Assembly (NCBI GenBank): GCA_029210695.1 | Contig: JARGFH010000018.1 | Coordinates: 1 to 62,820 of the forward strand | DNA from: Acidimicrobiia bacterium | Lineage (GTDB): Bacteria > Actinomycetota > Acidimicrobiia > Spongiisociales > JAHEDJ01 | DNA: 62,820 nucleotides | Direction of reading: 5' to 3' | Shown here: positions 35,879 through 43,723 of the stretch, piece after piece | How positions within the stretch are numbered: position 1 is the first letter of the stretch | How the letters are laid out: each line of letters begins with the position of its first letter | Notes under the pieces: model-generated | The model's database searches: none | Told to the model about the DNA's origin: nothing | Seen by the model: the letters and a program-made list of their open reading frames with translations, nothing else | Made by a program: the position numbers and the translations under genes

Positions 35879-36769
35879 ATGCGAAAAGGAATGGCGCTGC
35901 TGGCAGGGGTTGCCATAGCCATTGTGACGATCAACCCCGTCCAGGCTTCCTCGATTTCATTCGATCCGGCCGGCGGAAGTGCAGAAGCCGTTGCGGCCGT
36001 GGACAGCGCCATTGGCGTCTTTGAAACATCGTTCTCCGCCAGGGCCTCATGTATCGGCTCGGCGTCAGTCATCTTCGAATCACTGTCGGGCCGCATGGGT
36101 GAGTACCGGACGGCTGAGGCAGTCGTAGCGGTCAACCCGGATCGTGAGGCCGGGACGATGGCGGCCACGGTCTACCACGAACTCGCCCACCACGTAATGC
36201 TCACCTGCCGGGCGCATCGGGATTCCGACTTCATGGCCGCCTTCTATGCGGCACAGGACATTCCCGTCGATCGTGGTTGGTTCGACGGTTCGGCGGGTTG
36301 GAGCGGAATTCCGGCCGAGCAATTCGCCGAGGCGGCCGTCGTCGTTGTGCAAGGAACTGCCGGTGGAGGGATCGCTGTCTCGAGCGAAGCCGTCGATACC
36401 GTGCGGCGCTGGCTGAACGGTCAGCCGATGCCGGTGGCTGCGACGCCGGTGGCTGAAGAGAATGCCGAAAAGCAGGACGCCACCCCCGCACCCGCAGGTG
36501 CATCCGTCACGGTGGCAACCACAACTGAGCCTTCGCCTGCTCCAGCGGCAACTGAAACCGCGGTCGCTCCCGTCGGGGCCGCTCCACTCCCAACGACTAC
36601 AACCGAAGTTCCACAGCCGGCCCCGGTCAAGGCGGCGGCCACACTGGCCTCACCCGCATCGCCGGCGCCCGAGGCCATTCAGGTGGTTGCCGCCGTGCCC
36701 GTAATCGATCGTCCGGCACTTCAAGGGCCGGCCGGCGCCAATCGGGGCGGTTGGATGAGGCCCGAGTAG
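35879..36769 (+). CDS. Secreted putative zinc metallopeptidase with Pro/Ala/Thr tail
   Basis: 296 aa. Signal peptide MRKGMALLAGVAIAIVTINP ending VQA; GGGAGG lies 9 nt upstream of ATG 35879. The zinc helix VYHELAHHVM (HELAH at 100-104) is followed about 50 residues later by EQFAEA, a possible third ligand. Cys58 and a Cys in MLTCRAH could form a disulfide. From about residue 190 the chain is low-complexity Ala/Pro/Thr/Val, suggesting a wall-spanning or glycosylated tail. Family not recognised; peptidase activity is inferred from HExxH only. Confidence 0.65.
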   Translation: MRKGMALLAGVAIAIVTINPVQASSISFDPAGGSAEAVAAVDSAIGVFETSFSARASCIGSASVIFESLSGRMGEYRTAEAVVAVNPDREAGTMAATVYHELAHHVMLTCRAHRDSDFMAAFYAAQDIPVDRGWFDGSAGWSGIPAEQFAEAAVVVVQGTAGGGIAVSSEAVDTVRRWLNGQPMPVAATPVAEENAEKQDATPAPAGASVTVATTTEPSPAPAATETAVAPVGAAPLPTTTTEVPQPAPVKAAATLASPASPAPEAIQVVAAVPVIDRPALQGPAGANRGGWMRPE

Positions 36770-36919
36770 GGCGTCGTGTCACCGGACCTAGCCCCGAGGA
36801 CTCCCCTAGGGAAACGCACCGGTCCGTCCGGCGTGTCCGGATCCGCACCTAGAGGACCGGCGTCGACTACCGGTCTCCCTCGAGTCTGCTCGTGCGGCCG
36901 GCGGCCGGTGCGGCCGGGA

Positions 36920-37501
36920 TCACAGTTCAATGATGAGCGGGCTGCCCGGCGAGGATCTGGTCCGCAGCGCTTCGACTTGTTCGAGAAGGGAACCTGCCCG
37001 ATGAAACGGTCCCGGTTTGATGGAGACCAGCGTGAAGGCCGGATCCGTCGGAACCAGGCTCGCTCGCTCCGACTCCATTTGCAGGATCGCTCGCAGTCGC
37101 TCGAGGAGTACCTGATTTCCCTCGATCTTGAATTCCCGCAACACGGCCGCGAAGGTCGTGTGGTCGACGTGACCGACCCTGTCGACCTTGCGCAAGGCGG
37201 CCTCCAGCACGGCCTCCAGGTGCTGCTGGATGCCCTGGTGACGTTCGGCCGCGCTCGTGCTGATCGCCTGGAGGCCTGGAATCTCGACGGCGAGAATGGC
37301 GAAGGGGTCGTTGCGGCGAGTCAACCAGTCCAGGGCATCCTGGATGGCGTCGATCACGCCGTTGCGGTTGAGCGTTCCTGTGCTCGGGTCGATCGGTGAG
37401 AGCACGTCGAGCGCCAGGCGAAATTGCCGCAGCTCTTCCTCGCGCTCGGCAAGGAGCCCCTCGAGTTCGTTCGGGTCGCGAATCGGCGGCTGTGGTTCCA
37501 T
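36920..37501 (-). CDS. Degenerate GGDEF-domain protein
   Basis: 193 aa. A short coiled N-terminus is followed by a GGDEF-like fold: DPSTGTLNRNGVIDAIQDAL (usual DxLTGLxNR start), FAILAVEIPG, and VGHVDHTTFAAVL where the GGDEF signature should be. The signature is VDHTTF, so diguanylate cyclase activity is not expected. It could be a c-di-GMP or GTP sensor, or a structural regulator. It is divergent from the FlgL-like gene. Confidence 0.65.
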   Translation of the reverse strand: MEPQPPIRDPNELEGLLAEREEELRQFRLALDVLSPIDPSTGTLNRNGVIDAIQDALDWLTRRNDPFAILAVEIPGLQAISTSAAERHQGIQQHLEAVLEAALRKVDRVGHVDHTTFAAVLREFKIEGNQVLLERLRAILQMESERASLVPTDPAFTLVSIKPGPFHRAGSLLEQVEALRTRSSPGSPLIIEL

Positions 37502-37655
37502 CCGTAATGATGAGGATAGTGGTGACTGGGGGGGCCCGGTCCGCTTATCGGTTGCACGGGACGGCCGACCGGGAAAGACGTGCCGGCCGAGTTGCGCAGA
37601 GTGACCCCGATATGCCGCCGGTTGGGACCAGTAGTCGACGTCCGGTGAGTTGGAT

Positions 37656-38453
37656 ATGAAGGTTCTACGGGAGATCCAGGCCTATTGCACACGGCACGGA
37701 CTCGACGGGCGCATCAATTCGGTAGATGATCTCGATTGGGGGATCGAATCCGATGGAGCAGGGTGGCGGGACGGGTGCACTCGAGCCAACCCGGGGCACA
37801 GCCTCCATGATGAGGTCAGCGGTTGGATACAGGAAGGGAATGATTCGGGAGAGGGACTGGCCTGGATCGAACTCGCCGATCTCCGGCTACGGGTCCTGGT
37901 AGAAGAACTCCAACGGGCGCGGCATCTGGCGACTCGCCTGCAAGGCGTGCTCGACGAGGATCAGCGGACCGCCGCCCGGCAAGAGATCAGCGTTCTAGCC
38001 GAGTCACTTCGAGAGGCGACCACCACGAGCATCGGCGGTGGGCCTGGGTCCCGGTCCGGCGCTGCTTGGGTCTACTGCAGCGGTTCGGGTCGTGTGGTCC
38101 GCAGGACGACGGCCAAAGAGCCGGTCGGCGATGACCTCCCCGATTGTCCCGACCCGGTCCGCCTCCTCGAAGGTCTCATCGATGCGCCGGAAGCCGTCGG
38201 TGCCTTTGAGCGATGCATCGACGAAGTGGGCAGGAGTTTTGCCGGGCTCTCGGATGCCCGCAGGCGTTTGATGGTCAGTCTCTCACGCAGCGTGATCGAG
38301 CAAAGCAAGATCCAATCGCGCTTGCCCGGATTCGACCACGCCTACGCGTCTGCGGTAATCGGTGAACTCCAGACGCAGACGGTCGTCTATCAGGTGACTC
38401 TCGAGGTGCTGTCAAGAGTACTTCAGCCGTCGTTGGTCGATTTTCTCCGCTAG
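37656..38453 (+). CDS. Divergent FlgL/flagellin-like protein
   Basis: 265 aa. The C-terminus VVYQVTLEVLSRVLQPSLVDFLR closely resembles the end of hook-filament junction protein FlgL. Residues 68-120 (LAWIELADLRLRVLVEELQR, then EDQRTAARQEISVLAESL) resemble the N-terminal D1 helices of flagellin-family proteins, and GRINSVDD near residue 18 recalls the SGKRINxPSDDP loop. The first D0 helix is shortened and unlike FlgL, and four cysteines are unusual for this family. A FlgN-like chaperone gene lies next door. ATG 37656 is preferred to TTG 37650. The assignment is from pattern reading; a profile search is needed. Confidence 0.55.
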   Translation: MKVLREIQAYCTRHGLDGRINSVDDLDWGIESDGAGWRDGCTRANPGHSLHDEVSGWIQEGNDSGEGLAWIELADLRLRVLVEELQRARHLATRLQGVLDEDQRTAARQEISVLAESLREATTTSIGGGPGSRSGAAWVYCSGSGRVVRRTTAKEPVGDDLPDCPDPVRLLEGLIDAPEAVGAFERCIDEVGRSFAGLSDARRRLMVSLSRSVIEQSKIQSRLPGFDHAYASAVIGELQTQTVVYQVTLEVLSRVLQPSLVDFLR

Positions 38454-38556
38454 ACCGGTTTGTGGTACATCGAAAGCGACGGTTCTCGTTGTCGATTACG
38501 GCTTCACCGTGGCGGGATCGGCATGCACGATGAGGGCCCGACCTTTTTCCCGGCTC

Positions 38557-39009
38557 TCACCCATCCAGGGGAGTGCCTGCGAGTCGCTCGATGCCGAGTT
38601 GCGCAGCCTCCAACCGTTCACGGGTTGACTGCTCGAGCGATGGCCTGAGCGAATCGATCTCATTCGTCAGAGCTACGAGTTCATCGAGGCGTTGTCCGAG
38701 AGCCTGTGCGTGATCGGGGTGGCCCCGGCTGATGATCGTGCGTAGGGAGAGGTCGTAGTCGTTTATGTGCCATTCCTCGGCGATTCCCGCAACAATCAGC
38801 GCACGCATCATCTCGGTGGTACCGAGCTGGTCTTCGAGGTTCGAGACCTGCCTGGCCGCGGAAGCCAGAGAGCGATCGGGGTGTGACAGGACCAGTTCAC
38901 CGACTTGGCGGAGTCGGGCCAAGAGGCTTTCGAGGATATCGCGTTCCCTACGCAGGATCTCCAGGAGCGGCTCGACCCCGGGTTGCAGCATGAGCATCAG
39001 TTCGTTCAC
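38557..39009 (-). CDS. FlgN-like export-chaperone protein
   Basis: 150 aa, almost entirely alpha-helical. The N-terminal LLEILRRERDILESLLARLRQ, then LSHPDRSLASAARQVSNLED and LSLRTIISRG, match the long antiparallel helices of FlgN, the chaperone that binds the C-termini of FlgK and FlgL. It stands between a FlgL-like gene and a FliA-type sigma gene, which supports the call. No motif makes it certain. Confidence 0.5.
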   Translation of the reverse strand: MNELMLMLQPGVEPLLEILRRERDILESLLARLRQVGELVLSHPDRSLASAARQVSNLEDQLGTTEMMRALIVAGIAEEWHINDYDLSLRTIISRGHPDHAQALGQRLDELVALTNEIDSLRPSLEQSTRERLEAAQLGIERLAGTPLDG

Positions 39010-39140
39010 CTGAGGCCTCCATCGAATCTAGGCCGGCGCGGTTTCCTGCATTTGGCCTGTCGGCGGGCCGGCCGCCTGTTCAAGCTCCGGAGTAATAGCT
39101 CGCCTTTTCGCCTCGAAATCGGAATGTGACTAAACGCGAA

Positions 39141-39172
39141 TAGCACTCAAGAACCCTGCATCCGGGTGCCGA
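39141..39172 (+). promoter_or_regulatory. Candidate FliA (sigma-28)-type promoter before fliA-like gene
   Basis: An ACTCAAG block near 39145 is followed at roughly normal spacing by GCCGATGA (39166-39173), close to the flagellar -10 GCCGATAA. A TGACTAG...CTAGTTAC near-palindrome overlaps its downstream side (39171-39208). This would allow autoregulation of the sigma gene. The spacing is slightly long. Confidence 0.4.
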
Positions 39173-39238
39173 TGACTAGAAAGTAGCTACAACAAAGAAC
39201 TAGTTACACACCAGGGACAACCGGACAAGGACAAGATC

Positions 39239-40075
39239 ATGGCCTATTCGGACCGGAATCAGCTTGCCACCGATCACCTCGAGCTCGTGGGTCACATCGT
39301 CGCAGAAGTATCGGTTCGCTATCCGCGTCACGTCGATCGCAACGAGTTGTGGAACGCCGGGGCACTCGGCCTTGTCGAAGCCTCCCGACGATTCAATGAG
39401 GATGCCGGCATTCCGTTTGCCCGATACGCCGCTATCCGGATTCGCGGAGCCATCATCGATTCCACCCGGACGCGCGACTGGGCGACGCGGTCGGTGCGGC
39501 GCAACCTCCGTGAGATCCAGCAGGCGACCTCGGATTTCGAAGAGCACACCGGCCGCCGCCCCAGCGACGATGACCTGGCCACGACGCTCGGCATCACCAC
39601 CATGGAGCTCTCCGCCCAGAAAGCCCAGGAGGGCCACAGCACCCTCCTGCATCTCGATCAGGAAGATTCCGATGAGTCGCCCTTGCGGGATCAGGTCGCC
39701 GAGCAGCGCTCACAGGCTCTCCCGGAGCAGGCGCTCGAGCAACGTGAGCTGTTCGGTACCCTCAAGACGGCAATCGAGCTTCTTCCATCGACGCAAGCAG
39801 AGGTTGTCACTCGCTACTACCTGCAGGGAGAATCCCTTCAGGACATTGCAGACGATCTGAAGGTCACCGAGGCCAGGGTTTCACAGATCCGGGCCGAGGC
39901 GCTGGCTGCCATCCGGGCATACTTTTCGACTCTCTACGAGGGTCTTCCGGAAGTTGCGGCCGCGACACCCGGCAGGCGGGCGCGAGCGTCATACCTGTCG
40001 GTCATGTCGGAGAACACCACGTGGCGCACACGCCTGGATGGCGGTCGCCGCCCGGATAACACGCTCGCAGTCTGA
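39239..40075 (+). CDS. RNA polymerase sigma factor of the FliA/WhiG family
   Basis: 278 aa with sigma regions 2, 3 and 4. Region 2: VDRNELWNAGALGLVEASRR, FARYAAIRIRGAIIDSTR; then DWATRSVRRNLREIQQATSDF; region 3: RRPSDDDLATTLGITTMEL; region 4: LLPSTQAEVVTRYYLQGESLQDIADDLKVTEARVSQIRAEALAAIR. This is the group of motility (FliA) and sporulation (WhiG) sigmas. Neighbours resemble flagellar export genes, so FliA is the better guess. The last 45 residues are a basic, divergent tail. Confidence 0.85.
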   Translation: MAYSDRNQLATDHLELVGHIVAEVSVRYPRHVDRNELWNAGALGLVEASRRFNEDAGIPFARYAAIRIRGAIIDSTRTRDWATRSVRRNLREIQQATSDFEEHTGRRPSDDDLATTLGITTMELSAQKAQEGHSTLLHLDQEDSDESPLRDQVAEQRSQALPEQALEQRELFGTLKTAIELLPSTQAEVVTRYYLQGESLQDIADDLKVTEARVSQIRAEALAAIRAYFSTLYEGLPEVAAATPGRRARASYLSVMSENTTWRTRLDGGRRPDNTLAV

Positions 40076-40172
40076 GGCAAAAGCTTCCGTTTCGCTCCAC
40101 GCAGATGACGGCCCCGGCTCGTGGCACCTGCCAAATCCCCCGACGATCAGCCGAATCTGATCTGGTGATCAG

Positions 40173-41645
40173 TTACGTATGGTCCGAGCCTTTCGTCGTC
40201 CGCAGATCGTCCGCAGTGAGATCGATCACCGCAGGCCGGGTGGACTCGACCGAAGGAGTGAAGCCGCGGCGATCCAGGCTTCCCCACGTGTGGTCGCCGC
40301 GCAACGCCGAGACTATGCCCTTGATGCGCCACCACGTTGACAGCTGCCGGTATCCGAAATTCTCGATCAGCGCCACCACGATCATTCGCCCCAAGTCGGC
40401 CGGTCTCGTGTACCGGCGAAACGACAACTCCTCCAGGGCCACCGCTGCTACCGACAGCGCAACGCCGGCAGCCACCGCCAGCGCTAGGAAAGCCAGCACA
40501 TATTGCAGAGGGGCATTTCCGGTGACCGCAGCCCACAGGAAGAACGCAAATCCGACGGCTTCGATGATCGGCCCGATGACTTCAAAGATCGTGTAGTAGG
40601 TGAATCCGATCAGACCGGGCGGACCGTAGCGCGGGTTGCCGAACATCCGCCGGTGGCGCCAGAGGGTCTGCACCAGACCCCGCTGCCACCGGTCACGCTG
40701 CCGGCCGAGGCTCTTGAGGTCTTCCGGGGCTTCCGTCCAGGCAACCGGGTCCGGCACGAAGTTGATCCGGTACTTGATCTCTTTCTCCCGGCAATATCGA
40801 TGCAGGCGGACGACGAGTTCCATGTCTTCTCCGACTGTGTCGGTGGAGAACCCGCCGACCTGCGCAACGATCGCCCGCTTGAACACACCGAATGCCCCGG
40901 AGATGATGAGGGTCGATCGCAGCACATCCCAGCCGACCCGGGTGGCGAGGAAGGCACGGAGGTATTCGATGACCTGAAAGCGGGCTACCAAGTTCGTCGG
41001 TAGCAACACCTGGCGAACGATGCCACCCTCGACGATGCAGCCGTTGGCGATGCGAACGATTCCTCCCGCCGCGATTGTCGTCCGGTCCTCGAGAAACGGG
41101 CGAACGAGGCGGGGCAGTGCCTCCGGTTCGAGCAGCGTGTCGGCGTCCATCGCGCAGAACAATGGAGTCCGGGCGTGGTTGAGGCCGGCGTTCAGGCTGT
41201 CGGCCTTGCCCCCGTTTTCTTTGTCGATTACCCACAGGTTCGGATGGCGGCCCGCCCGGTATACCGCCCGCACCGGAGCAGTTGAGAGCGACGAACTCGG
41301 GGTGCGTTCCGCCGTTTCCAGCTCGAAGGCCTCTATCAGGTGATCGAGTGTGCGGTCCGTTGAGCCGTCGTTCACGACGATGATCTCGTAGTCCGAATAC
41401 TGCAGGGTGAGTAGTGATCGGACCGACTCGACGATGCCGGCGACCTCATTGAACGCTGGCATGACCAGGGTGATCGGCATTCCCCCGGCTGCGTTGACGA
41501 GATCGCTGATGTGGAGTGACTCGAGGCGCCCGACGTATTTCTTGAGATGGAGGAAGGCCAGAATGCTCGTGGTCATGTAGATGACATTGAGAGCCAGGAA
41601 ATAGGCGAGGATCACTACGCTGACGACGGTGATCGCAGTGGTCAT
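40173..41645 (-). CDS. Processive family 2 glycosyltransferase (membrane polysaccharide synthase)
   Basis: 490 aa. One N-terminal helix, a GT2 domain with DGSTD (93-97), DADT (167-170), GED (Asp274) and QRDRW (316-320), the D,D,D,QxxRW set of processive synthases such as hyaluronan synthase and PgaC. Then come three or more C-terminal helices. It would polymerise and export a polysaccharide from a UDP-sugar. It is coupled by ATGA overlap to a HEAT-repeat protein and follows a response regulator in one operon. There is no PilZ domain. Confidence 0.88.
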   Translation of the reverse strand: MTTAITVVSVVILAYFLALNVIYMTTSILAFLHLKKYVGRLESLHISDLVNAAGGMPITLVMPAFNEVAGIVESVRSLLTLQYSDYEIIVVNDGSTDRTLDHLIEAFELETAERTPSSSLSTAPVRAVYRAGRHPNLWVIDKENGGKADSLNAGLNHARTPLFCAMDADTLLEPEALPRLVRPFLEDRTTIAAGGIVRIANGCIVEGGIVRQVLLPTNLVARFQVIEYLRAFLATRVGWDVLRSTLIISGAFGVFKRAIVAQVGGFSTDTVGEDMELVVRLHRYCREKEIKYRINFVPDPVAWTEAPEDLKSLGRQRDRWQRGLVQTLWRHRRMFGNPRYGPPGLIGFTYYTIFEVIGPIIEAVGFAFFLWAAVTGNAPLQYVLAFLALAVAAGVALSVAAVALEELSFRRYTRPADLGRMIVVALIENFGYRQLSTWWRIKGIVSALRGDHTWGSLDRRGFTPSVESTRPAVIDLTADDLRTTKGSDHT

Positions 41646-42709
41646 GCGACCTTCTCCATGATCGCTTCTCGGGCCAGCGCCGCCATTGGGTGGCCGCTTT
41701 CCACCATGGCCTCGAGCCGCGCCGCGCCACCCGCCTCCACCATGGCTTGGGCCGAGTTGATGGCGACCCAGGGTTCGGGGTCTGCCATTCCTCGCTCGAG
41801 CAGCTCGAGGTCGACCGCTTCGCCGACGGTCCCCAGCACCCGCAAGGCCAGGGCTCGCAGCACGAAGTCCCTGCTGGTCGCGCAGCTCCTGGCGATCGGC
41901 AGGTGCTCCGGTCCGCCCACCGCTCTGAGCAGACGTAGTGAAGCCGCTGCGAGTTCCCGGTCGGGAGTTCCGTTGAGGATCCCGGCTGCAACGTCGGCGG
42001 CGGCGGGGTCGGTGAGGAGGCTGAGGGCGTCTGCGGCAACGGCCCGATCGAGGGGGTCACGGTTGCTCCGCAGGTACGACCGGAGTGCCGGAGCCACCTC
42101 GGACCCCATGGAGGCCAGCATGCTGGAGAGGAAGCGGCTGTTCCACCTGGCATAGCGGTGGAGATTGAAGAGGACGTCGTCGATGTACGCCGGCTGGCGC
42201 GATGCTGAGAGCGTCCGTGCCGCCACCATCGAAACGAGCGCTGAGGGATCATCGAGTGCCCCGGCGACTATCGGGCCGTATTGCGCCATACCGAGGGTCG
42301 CCAGCGTTTGCACGGCGAAGGCGCGCCGCTCAGGGTTCCGGGCCTTGAGGTCTCTCACGATCATCGGCAGGTGTGGTGTGGCGAGGTCGACGACCACCCG
42401 GCGGTCGCCGCCGGACAGGAGGCGGGCATAGCGGACGAGGAACTTCAGGAAGTGTCTCCTCGAGCGCGATGTGACGGTGGCGTGAAGCCGGGAGGCGGGG
42501 ATGGATCCGTCGATGACGTCGAGGAGCAAGGGCTCCCAGCTCGCCTCGTAGGAGTTGTAGCGGCGAGCACGAAGCACGTTGCGGATCCGCATTGAGAAGG
42601 CCACTCCGGCCAGATACAAGACGACTGCGACGATGGCGAGCGTCGACCAGAGCACGACGGTGATCAATGAACCCGTCGCCCACGCTGGAGAGGTTCCGCC
42701 GGACCACAT
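41642..42709 (-). CDS. Membrane-anchored HEAT-repeat protein
   Basis: 355 aa. One N-terminal membrane helix (residues about 15-40) is followed by a basic segment and helical repeats of HEAT type (NPERRAFAVQTLATLGM, DPSALVSMVAARTLSAS, PLDRAVAADALSLLTDPAA, SRDFVLRALALRVLGTVG, DPEPWVAINSAQAMVEAGG). HEAT solenoids are protein-binding scaffolds. It sits between a GGDEF-REC regulator and a glycosyltransferase, and likely couples the signal to the synthase (inference). Confidence 0.8.
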   Translation of the reverse strand: MWSGGTSPAWATGSLITVVLWSTLAIVAVVLYLAGVAFSMRIRNVLRARRYNSYEASWEPLLLDVIDGSIPASRLHATVTSRSRRHFLKFLVRYARLLSGGDRRVVVDLATPHLPMIVRDLKARNPERRAFAVQTLATLGMAQYGPIVAGALDDPSALVSMVAARTLSASRQPAYIDDVLFNLHRYARWNSRFLSSMLASMGSEVAPALRSYLRSNRDPLDRAVAADALSLLTDPAAADVAAGILNGTPDRELAAASLRLLRAVGGPEHLPIARSCATSRDFVLRALALRVLGTVGEAVDLELLERGMADPEPWVAINSAQAMVEAGGAARLEAMVESGHPMAALAREAIMEKVA

Positions 42710-42721
42710 GACGGTCGGCGG

Positions 42722-43549
42722 CTACTTCGCCAGCAGACGCTGGACCCGGAGGGCGAGCTCTGTCGGCGAGAACGGCTTCAGGATGTAGTCATCGGCTCCG
42801 CCGGACAGTGCGCGTACAACGTCCTGTTCGGCGCCCATCCCGGTGAGCATTACCACGGGAGTTGAGGCCAAATTCGGGTCTTCCTTGAATCGGCCAAGGA
42901 GTTCGAAACCGTCCATTCGTGGCATCTTCACGTCGAATATCGCCAGGGCATAGGGTTGGGGACCGGCTGCCTGAGCAGCTTCGAGCGCGCTCTGGCCATC
43001 CGGATGATGCACGACCACATAGCCCTCCCGTTGAAGGCGATGGATGATCAGCCGGTCGGTGAGGGTGTCGTCTTCGGCGAGAAGGATCGTGCGCCGGTCA
43101 CCGGTTGCTTCAGTTTGGATCTGCACTCTGTCACCTCCTTTCGCCTGTGCATCCGATCGAAGCAGTCTTGCAGTATCGAGGGTCAGTTGGCGGTCATCGT
43201 TCCTGGTGTCGGCGGCGAGACCCGCGGAGAAGCTGACCATCACGTCCGGGATATCTGCCCGGTTCCTGACCCGAAGGCGCGCCGTTTCCAGGAAACCGGC
43301 TGCTTCAGTCCGGTCGAGGTCGGGGAAAACGCAGACGATTTCGTCACCTACGCCGGGGAAACGTGTGGCCGGGGGTTCGAGGTGGGCGGCCAGCAATTCG
43401 TCCACCAGTTGCGCGGCAGTTTCTGTGTCGACCGGGGTCGCCGAGCCTTCCGAGGGGAACGCTTCGGGCATGATCGACGCTACCGTCATCAGCTGCCGCT
43501 TCGATGAGTGCGGGCGCGGCGGCTCGGTGCGGGCGCGGTCGTCGATCAC
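42722..43549 (-). CDS. Hybrid regulator: degenerate GGDEF-like domain plus C-terminal receiver
   Basis: 275 aa. Residues about 45-145 look like the second half of a GGDEF domain: VGDEIVCVFPD in place of GGDEF, VSFSAGLA, then TLDTARLLRSDAQAKGGDRV. Residues 153-275 are a complete receiver: acidic pair in LLAEDD, phosphoacceptor Asp206 in AIFDVKMPRMDG, Lys258 in YILKPFSP. The receiver is C-terminal, opposite to usual PleD-type order, and the cyclase part looks inactive or truncated. It is the first gene of the operon with HEAT and GT2. Confidence 0.78.
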   Translation of the reverse strand: MIDDRARTEPPRPHSSKRQLMTVASIMPEAFPSEGSATPVDTETAAQLVDELLAAHLEPPATRFPGVGDEIVCVFPDLDRTEAAGFLETARLRVRNRADIPDVMVSFSAGLAADTRNDDRQLTLDTARLLRSDAQAKGGDRVQIQTEATGDRRTILLAEDDTLTDRLIIHRLQREGYVVVHHPDGQSALEAAQAAGPQPYALAIFDVKMPRMDGFELLGRFKEDPNLASTPVVMLTGMGAEQDVVRALSGGADDYILKPFSPTELALRVQRLLAK

Positions 43550-43679
43550 GGGGCCGCCTCGCGCCCGATCGGGCCCGGAGTGCCCCTTCTGTTGGGGCTG
43601 ATCCGTTCAGTCGTGTGCGTGCGCATGATCGAGTCCGTCCGGTTGCGGTTGTGGACTCCTGTCGGCCGATCCCGCCGAT

Positions 43680-43693
43680 AGCTTATGGCTTAT
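43680..43693. repeat. Short heptad pair (AGCTTAT, GGCTTAT)
   Basis: Two 7-nt units in phase within the 174-nt gap upstream of the regulator operon and downstream of the polyprenyl synthase gene. The rest of this gap shows no gene. Low complexity alone could explain so short a match. Confidence 0.4.
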
Positions 43694-43723
43694 GGAGAAG
43701 AGGCGTTGGCCCGCGCCAAACGG

